The notes: generated by a model from the letters alone, not told the origin. A stretch of 25,065 nucleotides of DNA from RGIG2000 sp045612665 (GCA_045612665.1 JAZKZO010000043.1:1-25065), one strand, 5' to 3'; shown: positions 7,835 through 15,496, counted from the first letter of the stretch. Program-made: numbers and translations.

Positions 7835-7863
7835 ATTATAACTTAGTTCACGCGTAAAGTCAA
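7835..7863 (-). promoter_or_regulatory. Strong promoter of the methyltransferase operon
   Basis: On the minus strand, TTGACT (7863-7858), a 17-base spacer and TATAAT (7840-7835) lie 40 bases before the methyltransferase start. Both boxes are near consensus, stronger than the nuclease gene's promoter. Confidence 0.8.
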
Positions 7864-7903
7864 GAGAATTTCGTGAATAAAAGACTTGTTTTTGGTGATA
7901 TTA

Positions 7904-7932
7904 TTGCATACTATTGCTAAATTTGATATAAT
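7904..7932 (+). promoter_or_regulatory. Promoter of the small-protein operon
   Basis: TTGCAT (7904-7909), a 17-base spacer and TATAAT (7927-7932) precede the gene at 7972 and diverge from the methyltransferase promoter, about 40 bases away. Confidence 0.7.
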
Positions 7933-7971
7933 GAAGGTGTTTGAGGTGACATTTTAAAAAGGAGAAGAAAA

Positions 7972-8871
7972 ATGGAAGAAATAGAGATTATAGGATTAGA
8001 CGGAGAAGTAACAAAAATAGGTAATTTTCAGGAAGAAATGATAGAAGAAAACAAGTGGAATTTTTTAAACCCAAAGTTGTGCACGAATCTTCGAGATGCA
8101 ATCAATTCGTCGACTGTTTTTTTATATGATCCAAAGTATTTAGCCCAATATAATTTATCTTGTGCGGTTATGGATAGGTTGGACACATGTATATCAAAGT
8201 TAGAGCAATATGGGGACTATCCAGAATCAGAAGAAGAATTGCTGTCTTTTATGATGTTTTCTTGTATGGTTGTTGATGCTGTTCAAGAAATAATAATGGA
8301 ACTTACTGGATGTAAGAGAGAAGATCTATTATCAGGAACAAATGAAGATTATAAGTTTTTTGGAGATATTTATAAGAAATCCGAGATATATAATCCTAAT
8401 GTAGAGATGCCAGTAGATGACAAGTTTTTTGAATATCTTAGATCATTAATGTTTGCGCATCCGTTTGAAACAAGCAGGGCAAAATTTCTTAAACCTAAGG
8501 AAAAACAATACTCTCCATGGGTAATTGTTAATAATGCTATAAGTGGCTTGTTGGGCGCAAAAGATTTGGTGGGAGTTAGAATATATTCTAATCAATCAGA
8601 GAATATTATTGATCTACATTTTCCATTTTCTACTTTAAAATCTTATATTGCATCAAGGTATGAAAGAATACAGAAAGCAACAGAATGGGTAAAGGAACAA
8701 ATTAGAATAACAGAGGAGAATTGGAAAAAAGTAAAAGTGAATCGGTTTCAAGACGCAATAGATGTTTTCAAAGAGATAAAGGGCATTCTTATTTCTAGAT
8801 ACGAAGATGCTTCATCTTCACAAGAAGCGATAGAATGCTTAGAATGTGAAAATTCGATTGAAAAAAAATAA
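7972..8871 (+). CDS. Unknown protein, 299 aa, first gene of a cargo operon
   Basis: The ATG at 7972 follows AAGGAG with good spacing. The protein is acidic and soluble and looks largely helical, without a signal peptide or membrane segment. A short conserved-looking block, MFAHPFETSRAKFL then KQYSPWVIV, lies around residues 160-190, and a long charged helix rich in Lys/Glu follows in the C-terminal third. No catalytic motif is recognised. It is the first gene of an operon that continues through 8846 and 9244 with overlapping ends, so the three products may act together. Location between a restriction system and other defence candidates is the only functional hint. Confidence 0.7.
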   Translation: MEEIEIIGLDGEVTKIGNFQEEMIEENKWNFLNPKLCTNLRDAINSSTVFLYDPKYLAQYNLSCAVMDRLDTCISKLEQYGDYPESEEELLSFMMFSCMVVDAVQEIIMELTGCKREDLLSGTNEDYKFFGDIYKKSEIYNPNVEMPVDDKFFEYLRSLMFAHPFETSRAKFLKPKEKQYSPWVIVNNAISGLLGAKDLVGVRIYSNQSENIIDLHFPFSTLKSYIASRYERIQKATEWVKEQIRITEENWKKVKVNRFQDAIDVFKEIKGILISRYEDASSSQEAIECLECENSIEKK

Positions 8872-9247
8872 AATAGCTGTTGAAATGTTCAAAAAATGTC
8901 TGATAGAATTGGTTCCGGACCTTTGTGATGCGGTTGATACGTTGAATAATGAAGAGGTAGAGAATTTATACCAAAAAGTATTGGGAGCAAGGCCAGCTAA
9001 AATGCACAAAATGGCAAACTATCAATTGGAAAAGATTTTTTGTTATCTTAATGAAGAAGATGAACCTGCGATTCCCGGAAGTAACGCTTTTTGGGGTCTT
9101 GAACAGGCAAAATGTTTTTATCAAGAATTCGCGAAAAAATGGGTTGAAATAAAACCTTTTGAAATGTCTTTTAGAGAAATAAAGCTGCTTGTTAGAACGG
9201 CTTGCTTTCTGGAATATCAAGAACAGAAGACAGGGAAACGAGTATGA
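8846..9247 (+). CDS. Small unknown protein, 133 aa (GTG start)
   Basis: The frame opens with GTG at 8846 and overlaps the previous gene by 26 bases. An alternative ATG lies at 8885, also without a strong ribosome binding site, so translation probably depends on coupling to the upstream gene. The product is a small, mixed-charge, helical-looking protein with a NAFWGLEQAKCFYQEF stretch at about residues 90-105. No family is recognised. Its stop overlaps the ATG of the next gene as ATGA, a typical operon arrangement, which supports it being real despite the weak start. Confidence 0.6.
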   Translation: MKIRLKKNKIAVEMFKKCLIELVPDLCDAVDTLNNEEVENLYQKVLGARPAKMHKMANYQLEKIFCYLNEEDEPAIPGSNAFWGLEQAKCFYQEFAKKWVEIKPFEMSFREIKLLVRTACFLEYQEQKTGKRV

Positions 9248-9447
9248 AGAAAATTATAAAAAACGCAATACAGTGCAAACTGTGTGGAGAAGTTATTGAA
9301 TCTAAGCATGTTCACGACTTTGTGCAATGCAAATGTGGAGCATGCGCAGTTGATGGCGGACATGATTATTTGCGTAGGTGCTTTAGAGATAAGGACTGTT
9401 ATATAGACCTTTCAGAAAGTATCGAAATATCTGAAGAAGATTCGTAA
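9244..9447 (+). CDS. DUF7695-like small Cys-rich protein, 67 aa
   Basis: The likely start is ATG 9244, overlapping the upstream stop as ATGA. A longer in-frame reading from 9202 has no better start. The protein has two pairs of cysteines, CKLCG at about residues 11-15 and CKCGAC at about 29-34, with ESKHVHDF between and DGGHDYLRR after, which looks like a small zinc ribbon. This pattern, an N-terminal KKIIKNAIQC leading into C-x-x-C, is one I associate with the DUF7695 family, common in Firmicutes and their mobile elements. The function of that family is unknown to me. Confidence 0.75.
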   Translation: MKKIIKNAIQCKLCGEVIESKHVHDFVQCKCGACAVDGGHDYLRRCFRDKDCYIDLSESIEISEEDS

Positions 9448-9510
9448 TAATGCTGGACTTTTGAAAACTTGTGTGATATTGTGGTGTTACCAAGAAAAGG
9501 AGGTAGCATT

Positions 9511-9762
9511 ATGATATTAGAAGCGTTAAAAAGTTTGTATCCAAATTCGAGTGAAAAGGTGCTCGTTGCTGTAAAGGAAGATTTAGAAAAGCTTCGAGGA
9601 AAGCAGGTAAGTACAGAGGAGCTTGTAGAATGGATGGACAAGCTTGTTGTAGCACACACAATTAACGAAGCATTAAAAATAGAGGACGATTCAAAGCCGA
9701 CCTGTGTCGGCAATGAGTCGTCCTTTGTTTATGTGGAGGACAGTGATGAAATCAATGATTGA
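9511..9762 (+). CDS. Small acidic protein of unknown function, 83 aa
   Basis: The start is ATG 9511, seven bases after a perfect AAGGAGG, rather than the upstream in-frame ATG at 9469. The product is a short helical protein with an SSEKVLVAVKEDLEKLRGKQ stretch and an acidic end. There is no recognised domain. It overlaps the next gene by 17 bases, and the two are probably translated together. An intergenic gap of 63 bases without a terminator separates it from the DUF7695 gene, so it may belong to the same transcript. Confidence 0.6.
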   Translation: MILEALKSLYPNSSEKVLVAVKEDLEKLRGKQVSTEELVEWMDKLVVAHTINEALKIEDDSKPTCVGNESSFVYVEDSDEIND

Positions 9763-10012
9763 TGAGCTGTGGTATGGAAATGTATCTCCAATGGATGATA
9801 CTCGAAATAACACGGAAGAAATGAAGGAACTGATGAGTTACATAGCTCGGCATCAAGAAGATTTAATAGCAACACTAAAAGACGAACAGAAGGCGATTTT
9901 TGAGAAGTTCGACGACTGTTGGAGTGAATACGCAAGCAAAGCACAAAAAGCAATATTTTCATACGCCTTCAAGCTTGGAGCAAGGCTCATGCTCGAAACA
10001 TTAAATAATTAA
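9746..10012 (+). CDS. DUF6809-family protein, 88 aa
   Basis: ATG 9746 follows TGGAGGA at the end of the upstream gene and is preferred to the longer frame from 9704. The sequence IDELWYGNVSP near the start, a helical middle containing IFEKFDDCW, and FKLGARLMLETL at the end match the pattern I know as DUF6809, small proteins frequent in Clostridia and their integrative elements. Their function is not known. The terminator directly after the stop ends the operon. Confidence 0.7.
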   Translation: MKSMIDELWYGNVSPMDDTRNNTEEMKELMSYIARHQEDLIATLKDEQKAIFEKFDDCWSEYASKAQKAIFSYAFKLGARLMLETLNN

Positions 10013-10036
10013 AAGCACGGGTTAACCCGTGCTTTT
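10011..10036. terminator. Palindromic bidirectional terminator
   Basis: AAAAGCACGGG (10011-10021) and CCCGTGCTTTT (10026-10036) form a perfect palindrome starting at the stop codon of the DUF6809 gene. It sits between converging genes and has an A/T run on both sides, so it can serve both. Confidence 0.8.
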
Positions 10037-10047
10037 GAACTGACAAA

Positions 10048-10965
10048 CTAGCTTTCTATTATACAATTAATCATTTTGATGTATTCTTCATCTCCTAGGA
10101 AAATCCTATCTTCTATGTTTAAAAGAATAATATTTAAATCAAACACTTTGTCAGCAACATCAAATACTTTTTCAAGATATGAAAAGCTTCTCAAAATTAA
10201 AAATAATTTTAGACAATCCGATTTAGATACCTTTCTTGTGATAATTCCATGTAATAATCTGTTTCTGCAAATAAATGGAGGTTCTTCGTCTTCTTGGGTT
10301 GATCTTTTGTAGTAATTATCGAGCATAAATTGAGCTATCTTTTTATATTCATTTGTAAAAAATTCTATGCTGATGTCAGGAATTCCTGTCCATTGAGGAA
10401 TTCTATCAATTATTTTGTTTAGAGCTGAATGCTGAGTAAATTTACCATTTTCGCTTGTGTATTGTGAAAGCTTTCTCGTGAAGTGTTCTATGATAGGGAA
10501 AATTGCGCAAGCACAACTGTAAAATTTATGTTCTTTAAATAACAGTTTGCACTCCTCAAAATACTGTTGAACCAGAGAATTCTTTATTTCAAATGAGAAA
10601 AATCCATCGAAATATTTTGAATATACAGCAGTGTTGTATTCATCAAGAGAAGTAAATTCATTATGATTCCCAAGGACTATCCTTCCGTTTCGTGGATAAG
10701 AAAACCATCCAAACTGTTCGTTTGCTGTATTATCGGTTATGCTCATATCTAAAGCTTTGGAATAAAAGTATTGAAGATGAAAGCGCCAATACAGGTATAT
10801 GTTAAAATACTGATTTCTCCAATCCCATTTTTCATCATCTGTTTTGGGATTTGAGACTAACAAGTTTTTGTCTCTTAAAATGATTCCCTTCAATTCCTTA
10901 GCCTGTTCTAAGTAATCATTACTTGTGAAAATAGGACTGGGAGAAAAAACTTCTATTTTTGGCAT
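10048..10965 (-). CDS. HEPN-motif protein, candidate RNase or abortive infection factor, 305 aa
   Basis: The C-terminal half carries R234-N-R-L-L-H239 followed by GI, which fits the R-x4-6-H signature of HEPN ribonucleases. It lies in a helical region (CACAIFPIIEHFTRKL at about 151-166, then a long helix after the motif). The N-terminal 130 residues are Tyr/Phe-rich and unrecognised. Stand-alone HEPN proteins often act in phage defence or toxin systems by cutting RNA; that role here is inference from the motif and from the neighbours. The gene has its own minus-strand promoter and an AAAGGAG ribosome binding site, and no partner antitoxin gene adjoins it. Confidence 0.6.
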   Translation of the reverse strand: MPKIEVFSPSPIFTSNDYLEQAKELKGIILRDKNLLVSNPKTDDEKWDWRNQYFNIYLYWRFHLQYFYSKALDMSITDNTANEQFGWFSYPRNGRIVLGNHNEFTSLDEYNTAVYSKYFDGFFSFEIKNSLVQQYFEECKLLFKEHKFYSCACAIFPIIEHFTRKLSQYTSENGKFTQHSALNKIIDRIPQWTGIPDISIEFFTNEYKKIAQFMLDNYYKRSTQEDEEPPFICRNRLLHGIITRKVSKSDCLKLFLILRSFSYLEKVFDVADKVFDLNIILLNIEDRIFLGDEEYIKMINCIIES

Positions 10966-10994
10966 TGTAAAAGCTCCTTTTATGTGATATAAAA

Positions 10995-11023
10995 ATTATA
11001 GCACAGATTTTGGTATCTTACAA
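10995..11023 (-). promoter_or_regulatory. Promoter of the HEPN-motif gene
   Basis: On the minus strand, TTGTAA (11023-11018), a 17-base spacer and TATAAT (11000-10995) lie 30 bases before the gene start at 10965. Confidence 0.7.
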
Positions 11024-11072
11024 CATTTTGAAAATTTTTTAAGGTGCATTGGCAATAACATTTGAGAGCGAT

Positions 11073-11152
11073 GTTTTTTCTTTGTCAACTTCAAAGTGTC
11101 TTTATAATGCGACATGACAAACTTGACAAATTTTTGCTATTATTATAAAATA
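11073..11152 (+). repeat. 80-bp promoter-bearing direct repeat, copy 1
   Basis: Aligns without gaps to 14855-14934, about 62 of 80 positions identical by hand count and about 54 of the first 63. Shared words include GTTTTTTCTTTGTCAA, GCGACATG and CTTGACAAATTTTT. The two copies bracket the nuclease/NTPase cassette exactly. Confidence 0.75.
11123..11151 (+). promoter_or_regulatory. Promoter of the nuclease/NTPase operon
   Basis: TTGACA (11123-11128), a 17-base spacer and TAAAAT (11146-11151), inside repeat copy 1. It favours the downstream ATG at 11204 over the in-frame upstream ATG at 11114, which lies before the promoter. Confidence 0.75.
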
Positions 11153-11203
11153 TTAACAGCAATTCTATATATTTTAATCAAAGTACGAAAGGAGAGCGAT
11201 AAC

Positions 11204-13042
11204 ATGAAAGAATTAAAAAAATTATTAAAGAAAAAGCAATACGAAAATATAATCAAGTTGTTATTGTCTATCAATGATGAGGAAGAAATTGATAAAGCTA
11301 TATGTTTGCTAAAAAAAGAAGAAACATTTGTGGATCGAAGTGGTAAACTAAAATACGATGAAATGATTTTAAATATAGAAACGAACAATTCAAAAATCTT
11401 AAACTACTTTGAAGAATTAAAAATAATTAATCTGTTATTTGCCGAAGAGAGAAAAATGCAATCTTTTATAGAGATCATTCCAAAGAAGAAACGTTTGGCA
11501 AATGTTTTATATTACAACAATTATAATTACATGAAATCTAAAAGAAAGACGAAATCTAACAAAAAATTGGATCCGGAAATTTCATTGGATGGTGTCGCAA
11601 TATTGTACAATTCGACAATAAAAACACTAGTCTACGATAATGAAATATGGAACGATGGTTTTTTATATAATGGTTTTTGTTGTTTTTATGATAAGAAATC
11701 AATTGAAAATAGCGTAGAATATACACTCCTTTCAAGAAATACTCATGATTGGGGGACTCTATTCTGTGCTTGGAAACAAGGCTTTGTTACTATTAGTAAG
11801 GAAAATGAAAATATCTATTTAAAATATGTTAACTCTTCGAAACTGACATGGTTTAGAAAAAGCAAAGCTAAACTTCAAATTTACAACAACATTTACGAAA
11901 TGCTAATAGCGATGTTTGCAAGTATTTATTCCAGTTATCCCTCAAATGAATTTAGTAATGTATATGATAATGTTGCTTTAGATACAGTGAGAAATTATTT
12001 ACATATTGACGATTCAAATACGCGAGCAAATAATATACCCATAAAATATTGGCTAATCGCTTATAGAAGTTTGATAAGATATTCTCAAAAAGTGAATTTT
12101 ATCAATTCCATATATAGGTATAACATCTTAAGATTTTTGTTAAGCAATTTGTTACTAATGAAAAAAGATAATAGTTGGAAAAAATTATTTATTAAATCAG
12201 GAATTCCAAAAGAATATGCTGATGAGATTTTTGAGGCATTAGTATTTACCAAAAAATCTACAGATTTATACGATTTTCCTTTTGTAAAAGTTAAAGAAAA
12301 ATATATGATTGTTCCAGCACTGCTACATTTTGCAGAAGCTGGACAAGTATTAAAATCAAGATTCAGACAACAAGATTTTAACATTTCCGAAAAAGGCAAG
12401 GGATTTGAAAAAGAAATAAAAGGAATAATTCAAAGTAATAATATACCTGCCATATCGATTCATCGAAAAGAGTCAGGAAGTGATTATGAGTGTGATTTAG
12501 CATTTGTTTTGGATGAAACATTGTTTTTATGCGAGTGCAAAGATAATGGAGACAAATACATATTTAATGAAATATCGGACTTTTACACAGAAGATGTGGA
12601 TCAATTGAATAGAATAGCTGATTTTTATACTGATAATATTGGAATTGTAAGAGAAGAATTCGAAAAAGCTGGTTACAAAATCAGAGGGTTTAAGAAAGTT
12701 TATAGGATACTTATCTATAACACTGTATTTCATAGTTGTTTAGATGAAAAAGGAGTTAAAATTGTAGATTACGAAAAATTCATTGCAATATTTAGACGAG
12801 CTGATTTGGACAAACGAATTTGTTCGCTTTATAACGGGCCAATAAGTTGTTTATCTGGTAAAATAACAGAAACAAAATTGTTAAAGTATTTAAACGATGA
12901 TTTTATTGTTTGCAATCATGATAATGTAGTTGTAACGAATTGTGTAGATATACCATTTGGCGACTATTGCTTGAAAGCTGAGGTTGAGCAATGCAATGTT
13001 ATTGACCGCAACGAAATTCAAAACATAATAATGCCACAGTAA
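11204..13042 (+). CDS. PD-(D/E)XK nuclease-like protein of a two-gene system, 612 aa
   Basis: The start is ATG 11204 after AAAGGAGAG; the upstream in-frame ATG precedes the promoter. The C-terminal third has a restriction-endonuclease-like core: GKGFEKEI (E402), then SGSDYECDLAF (D431), then LFLCECKD (E444, K446), the acidic-x-Lys arrangement of PD-(D/E)XK enzymes. The N-terminal 390 residues form a Lys-rich region followed by a mostly helical part without a known domain. No membrane segment is present. It is followed 15 bases later by a P-loop NTPase gene, so the two products most likely work together. A plausible but unproven scheme is that the NTPase senses or loads and the nuclease cuts DNA. 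I do not recognise a named defence system with this pair. Confidence 0.7.
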   Translation: MKELKKLLKKKQYENIIKLLLSINDEEEIDKAICLLKKEETFVDRSGKLKYDEMILNIETNNSKILNYFEELKIINLLFAEERKMQSFIEIIPKKKRLANVLYYNNYNYMKSKRKTKSNKKLDPEISLDGVAILYNSTIKTLVYDNEIWNDGFLYNGFCCFYDKKSIENSVEYTLLSRNTHDWGTLFCAWKQGFVTISKENENIYLKYVNSSKLTWFRKSKAKLQIYNNIYEMLIAMFASIYSSYPSNEFSNVYDNVALDTVRNYLHIDDSNTRANNIPIKYWLIAYRSLIRYSQKVNFINSIYRYNILRFLLSNLLLMKKDNSWKKLFIKSGIPKEYADEIFEALVFTKKSTDLYDFPFVKVKEKYMIVPALLHFAEAGQVLKSRFRQQDFNISEKGKGFEKEIKGIIQSNNIPAISIHRKESGSDYECDLAFVLDETLFLCECKDNGDKYIFNEISDFYTEDVDQLNRIADFYTDNIGIVREEFEKAGYKIRGFKKVYRILIYNTVFHSCLDEKGVKIVDYEKFIAIFRRADLDKRICSLYNGPISCLSGKITETKLLKYLNDDFIVCNHDNVVVTNCVDIPFGDYCLKAEVEQCNVIDRNEIQNIIMPQ

Positions 13043-13057
13043 AAATAAAGGAGAAAA

Positions 13058-14800
13058 ATGGATAATATTGAATTAAATAGATATATTTATAATTATCTTA
13101 CAAATGATAAAACAAATAGTGCTATTATGCTTACTGCAGATTGGGGTACGGGAAAAAGTTATTACATAAAAAATGAACTAATTCCGCACATAGAAAAAAA
13201 TAAAGGTAATTGCATAGTTGTTTCATTGTACGGGATAGACAGCATTAACGACATTAGTAAAAGCATTTATTTGGAAATTCGCGCGAAAAAGCTAAAAAAG
13301 AAAAATGAAGTTATGTCAGCAGGAACAATTTTGGCAAAAACAGTTTTAAAAGGCATAACTAGTTACTTTGGCGTTGATATGAGCGTAAGCGAAAAGGATT
13401 TGCAAAAAATGTACAAGTCAATTGATTTATCAAATAAGTTAATTGTCTTAGAAGATATAGAGCGTTCGAAATTTGATATCGTAGAGTTGCTAGGATATGT
13501 TAATAGTTTAGTTGAACAAGATAACGTAAAAGTTTTGTTGGTTGCCAATGAAAACGAAATCAAAAACAATTCGGAAGAAAGCGAATATTCACGAATAAAA
13601 GAAAAAACCATCTCTGATACAATACAATTTTCTTGCGATTTTGATAAGGCTATAGAAAACATACTAAAATTGTTTGACAATTGCTATTTAAATGCTATTC
13701 TAAAAAAGATTAATGACAGAAACGAAAAAATCATTGTTACTGACATAAAGAATATTATGAAGACTGCAAATAGTTATAACCTTAGAGCTCTTATTTTTGC
13801 TTGTCAAAAAACAATGGATATGTTGCGTTGTTCAAATAAAATTTATGATAGCGATTTTGTGCAATTTTTGCTTTGTGGAAATATAGCTTTTTCTCTTAGA
13901 CTTAAAAAAGACGATAAAATAAAATGGGAGAGTGAGCAAGACTCTCCGACTAATTTGGGCACATACAATTTCCCTCTTTATAAAATGTGTTATGATTATA
14001 TTAAAATTCAATCTATTAACGCAAGTGATATAGACAGAGAAGAGGGGGCCTTTGTAAAAAGAAGAAAATTCGAAACGCGTCAAAAGAAAATAAAAGCAGA
14101 ATTAGACATAGTTTATAATTATTACTTAAAGGAAGAAAAAGAAGTAATAACTGCTATTGGCAAAATTTTGCAAAACTTAAAAGAAGAAAAAGATATATCT
14201 ATATATGAATACAGCAAGCTTGGCAACTATTTAATATCTTTAAAGCCTCATGTTGACTGTAAAGAAGAAGTTGAAGGTTGTTTGAGACAAATGATTGAAA
14301 ATATAGAATTGGTTGATGAGGACTTATCAAATCATATTGCTTATCACGATGGTATACAATTAGACACCGAGGAACAGGCAAAAGAATTTTCAGAATTTAA
14401 AGGAAAGTTGCTTGAAAAAACCAAGGAAAATCATTCAAAAGAGTTTAATTTTGATTATGAGCCAAGTAGTATTAATGAATTTGAAAATTATATCTATGAG
14501 AATAAAGATTCGTTTGTGTCAAATGGCGTTTTTGCTAAAAAATTCGATATCGATAAACTTGTAGACATGATAAAACTTTGCACATCGCCACAAATAATTG
14601 CATTGAGAAGTTGTTTTAATAGTGTGTATTCGTTTTCAAATATTGGAGATTTTTTCAAGGAAGATAAACCGTATTTAATTGCTTTGAGAGGTGGATTGTC
14701 GGCATTAATGCAGGAATTGGATATCTTTGATGGAATACAAAGAATGCATATTCAATATTTTATAGATAACATTAATGTATTTATAGATAGAATGTCTTGA
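13058..14800 (+). CDS. KAP-like P-loop NTPase, 580 aa
   Basis: Walker A is ADWGTGKS at residues 27-34, only 26 residues from the start. Walker B is KLIVLEDIERS at 127-137, and LLVANENEI at 160-168 is a sensor-like strand. The short N-terminus and a DIER Walker B resemble KAP-family P-loop ATPases of the STAND/AAA group, several of which act in phage defence. No membrane helices interrupt the ATPase part, unlike many KAP proteins. The remaining 400 residues are helical and charged without a recognised domain. AAAGGAG precedes the ATG, and the gene is clearly co-transcribed with the nuclease-like gene. A terminator follows within 35 bases of the stop. Confidence 0.75.
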   Translation: MDNIELNRYIYNYLTNDKTNSAIMLTADWGTGKSYYIKNELIPHIEKNKGNCIVVSLYGIDSINDISKSIYLEIRAKKLKKKNEVMSAGTILAKTVLKGITSYFGVDMSVSEKDLQKMYKSIDLSNKLIVLEDIERSKFDIVELLGYVNSLVEQDNVKVLLVANENEIKNNSEESEYSRIKEKTISDTIQFSCDFDKAIENILKLFDNCYLNAILKKINDRNEKIIVTDIKNIMKTANSYNLRALIFACQKTMDMLRCSNKIYDSDFVQFLLCGNIAFSLRLKKDDKIKWESEQDSPTNLGTYNFPLYKMCYDYIKIQSINASDIDREEGAFVKRRKFETRQKKIKAELDIVYNYYLKEEKEVITAIGKILQNLKEEKDISIYEYSKLGNYLISLKPHVDCKEEVEGCLRQMIENIELVDEDLSNHIAYHDGIQLDTEEQAKEFSEFKGKLLEKTKENHSKEFNFDYEPSSINEFENYIYENKDSFVSNGVFAKKFDIDKLVDMIKLCTSPQIIALRSCFNSVYSFSNIGDFFKEDKPYLIALRGGLSALMQELDIFDGIQRMHIQYFIDNINVFIDRMS

Positions 14801-14832
14801 TATGATTTTGCGCAAATTAACATATTTATAAG

Positions 14833-14862
14833 AAAAAAGCACGGATTTTTCCGTGTTTTTTC
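14833..14862 (+). terminator. Terminator of the nuclease/NTPase operon
   Basis: CACGGA (14840-14845) and TCCGTG (14850-14855) form the stem, extended by flanking A and T runs, with six T after it. The A-tract plus GCACGG resembles the terminator at 10011, and the 3' side merges into repeat copy 2. Confidence 0.8.
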
Positions 14863-14934
14863 TTTGTCAATTTTAAGGTGTCTTGAAATTGCGACATGCA
14901 AGACTTGACAAATTTTTCACTATCCGGTAAAATA
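14855..14934 (+). repeat. 80-bp promoter-bearing direct repeat, copy 2
   Basis: Partner of 11073-11152, same orientation, no gaps. The best conserved part ends at AATTTTT after the -35 box; the spacer of the promoter diverges while the -10 box is kept. Here the promoter faces the structured RNA rather than a protein gene. Confidence 0.75.
14905..14933 (+). promoter_or_regulatory. Promoter of the structured RNA
   Basis: TTGACA (14905-14910), a 17-base spacer and TAAAAT (14928-14933). The predicted start falls at about 14940, just before the first hairpin of the RNA. Confidence 0.75.
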
Positions 14935-14936
14935 GA

Positions 14937-15160
14937 AAAACATAGAGCCGTGACCTTATGTTATGGCTCGTAAAATAGTTTGTTACTGTTCTTTTTTCTG
15001 CTGATAACGCAGAGCACTTAGCAGGCTTGCCTGCACAAATAAATATCTACGAAGGTAGGTATCATTACATATTTAAGTAACAAGCGAAAGGTAAAAACTA
15101 CGATTTTGTGCGTGGTTCTTTTCGCTATGCTTGAATGTGAAGTGATGCCTATCTTTTTTG
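14937..15160 (+). ncRNA. Highly structured noncoding RNA, about 220 nt, possibly raiA-type
   Basis: Hairpin 1 pairs 14945-14954 with 14960-14969 over 10 bp, two of them G-U, with a CTTAT loop. GCAGG (15021-15025) and CCTGC (15030-15034) form a short hairpin. A 24-nt arm 15054-15077 pairs with 15130-15153 in 23 of 24 positions, five of them G-U, and six T follow at 15154-15159, making the helix an intrinsic terminator. Inside it are an 8-bp stem (15083-15090 with 15119-15126) and a 6-bp stem (15097-15102 with 15111-15116). TTGTTACT (14980-14987) complements AGTAACAA (15076-15083), a possible pseudoknot. The many G-U pairs argue for selection on RNA. No ORF is present. Size and setting recall raiA-motif RNAs, from memory only. 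Confidence 0.75.
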
Positions 15161-15200
15161 CGTTTAGTAAACAATTTGTAAACATTTTCAAAAAGGGGAA

Positions 15201-15430
15201 TATTTTTGCCGTTTTCGCTGGCTACCTATTGAGGGGATAAATTATTTTCTAAAAAAGTTGCCCTTTTCATGCCTTTTCGGTGCCTACCTATTAGAGGACA
15301 AAAAATTTTTTTCATAAAACCTCATATTTTTCGCATTTTCAAGGGCTACCAATTGCGGGAACAAAATTATTTTTCTTAAAACCTTATATTTTTCGCATTT
15401 TCGCTGCCTACCAATTAGAGAGATAACTGT
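15201..15430. repeat. Four tandem 62-bp repeats, probable iterons or origin
   Basis: The unit begins TATTTTTCGCATTTTC and contains CTACCTATT or CTACCAATT at 15222, 15284, 15346 and 15408, so the spacing is exactly 62 bp each time. Units start at 15201, 15263, 15325 and 15387; the fourth is cut short. They end about 65 bases before a Rep-like HTH gene. Directly repeated binding sites at this place are typical of replication origins or of autoregulated initiator promoters. 62 is not a multiple of three and the stretch has no ORF. Confidence 0.75.
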
Positions 15431-15496
15431 TCAAAAGGTGCATCGCTGTAATCAAAGAATACATAACTCAAAAAAATTAAAACAGGAGGAGCCTTA

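Noticed and set aside
11114..11203. Longer N-terminus for the nuclease-like protein starting at 11114
   Set aside because: That ATG lies before the promoter's -35 box and has no ribosome binding site; the ATG at 11204 has AAAGGAGAG.
15201..15430. 62-bp repeats as a CRISPR array
   Set aside because: The units are imperfect over their full length, without constant repeats alternating with unique spacers, and no cas genes are present.
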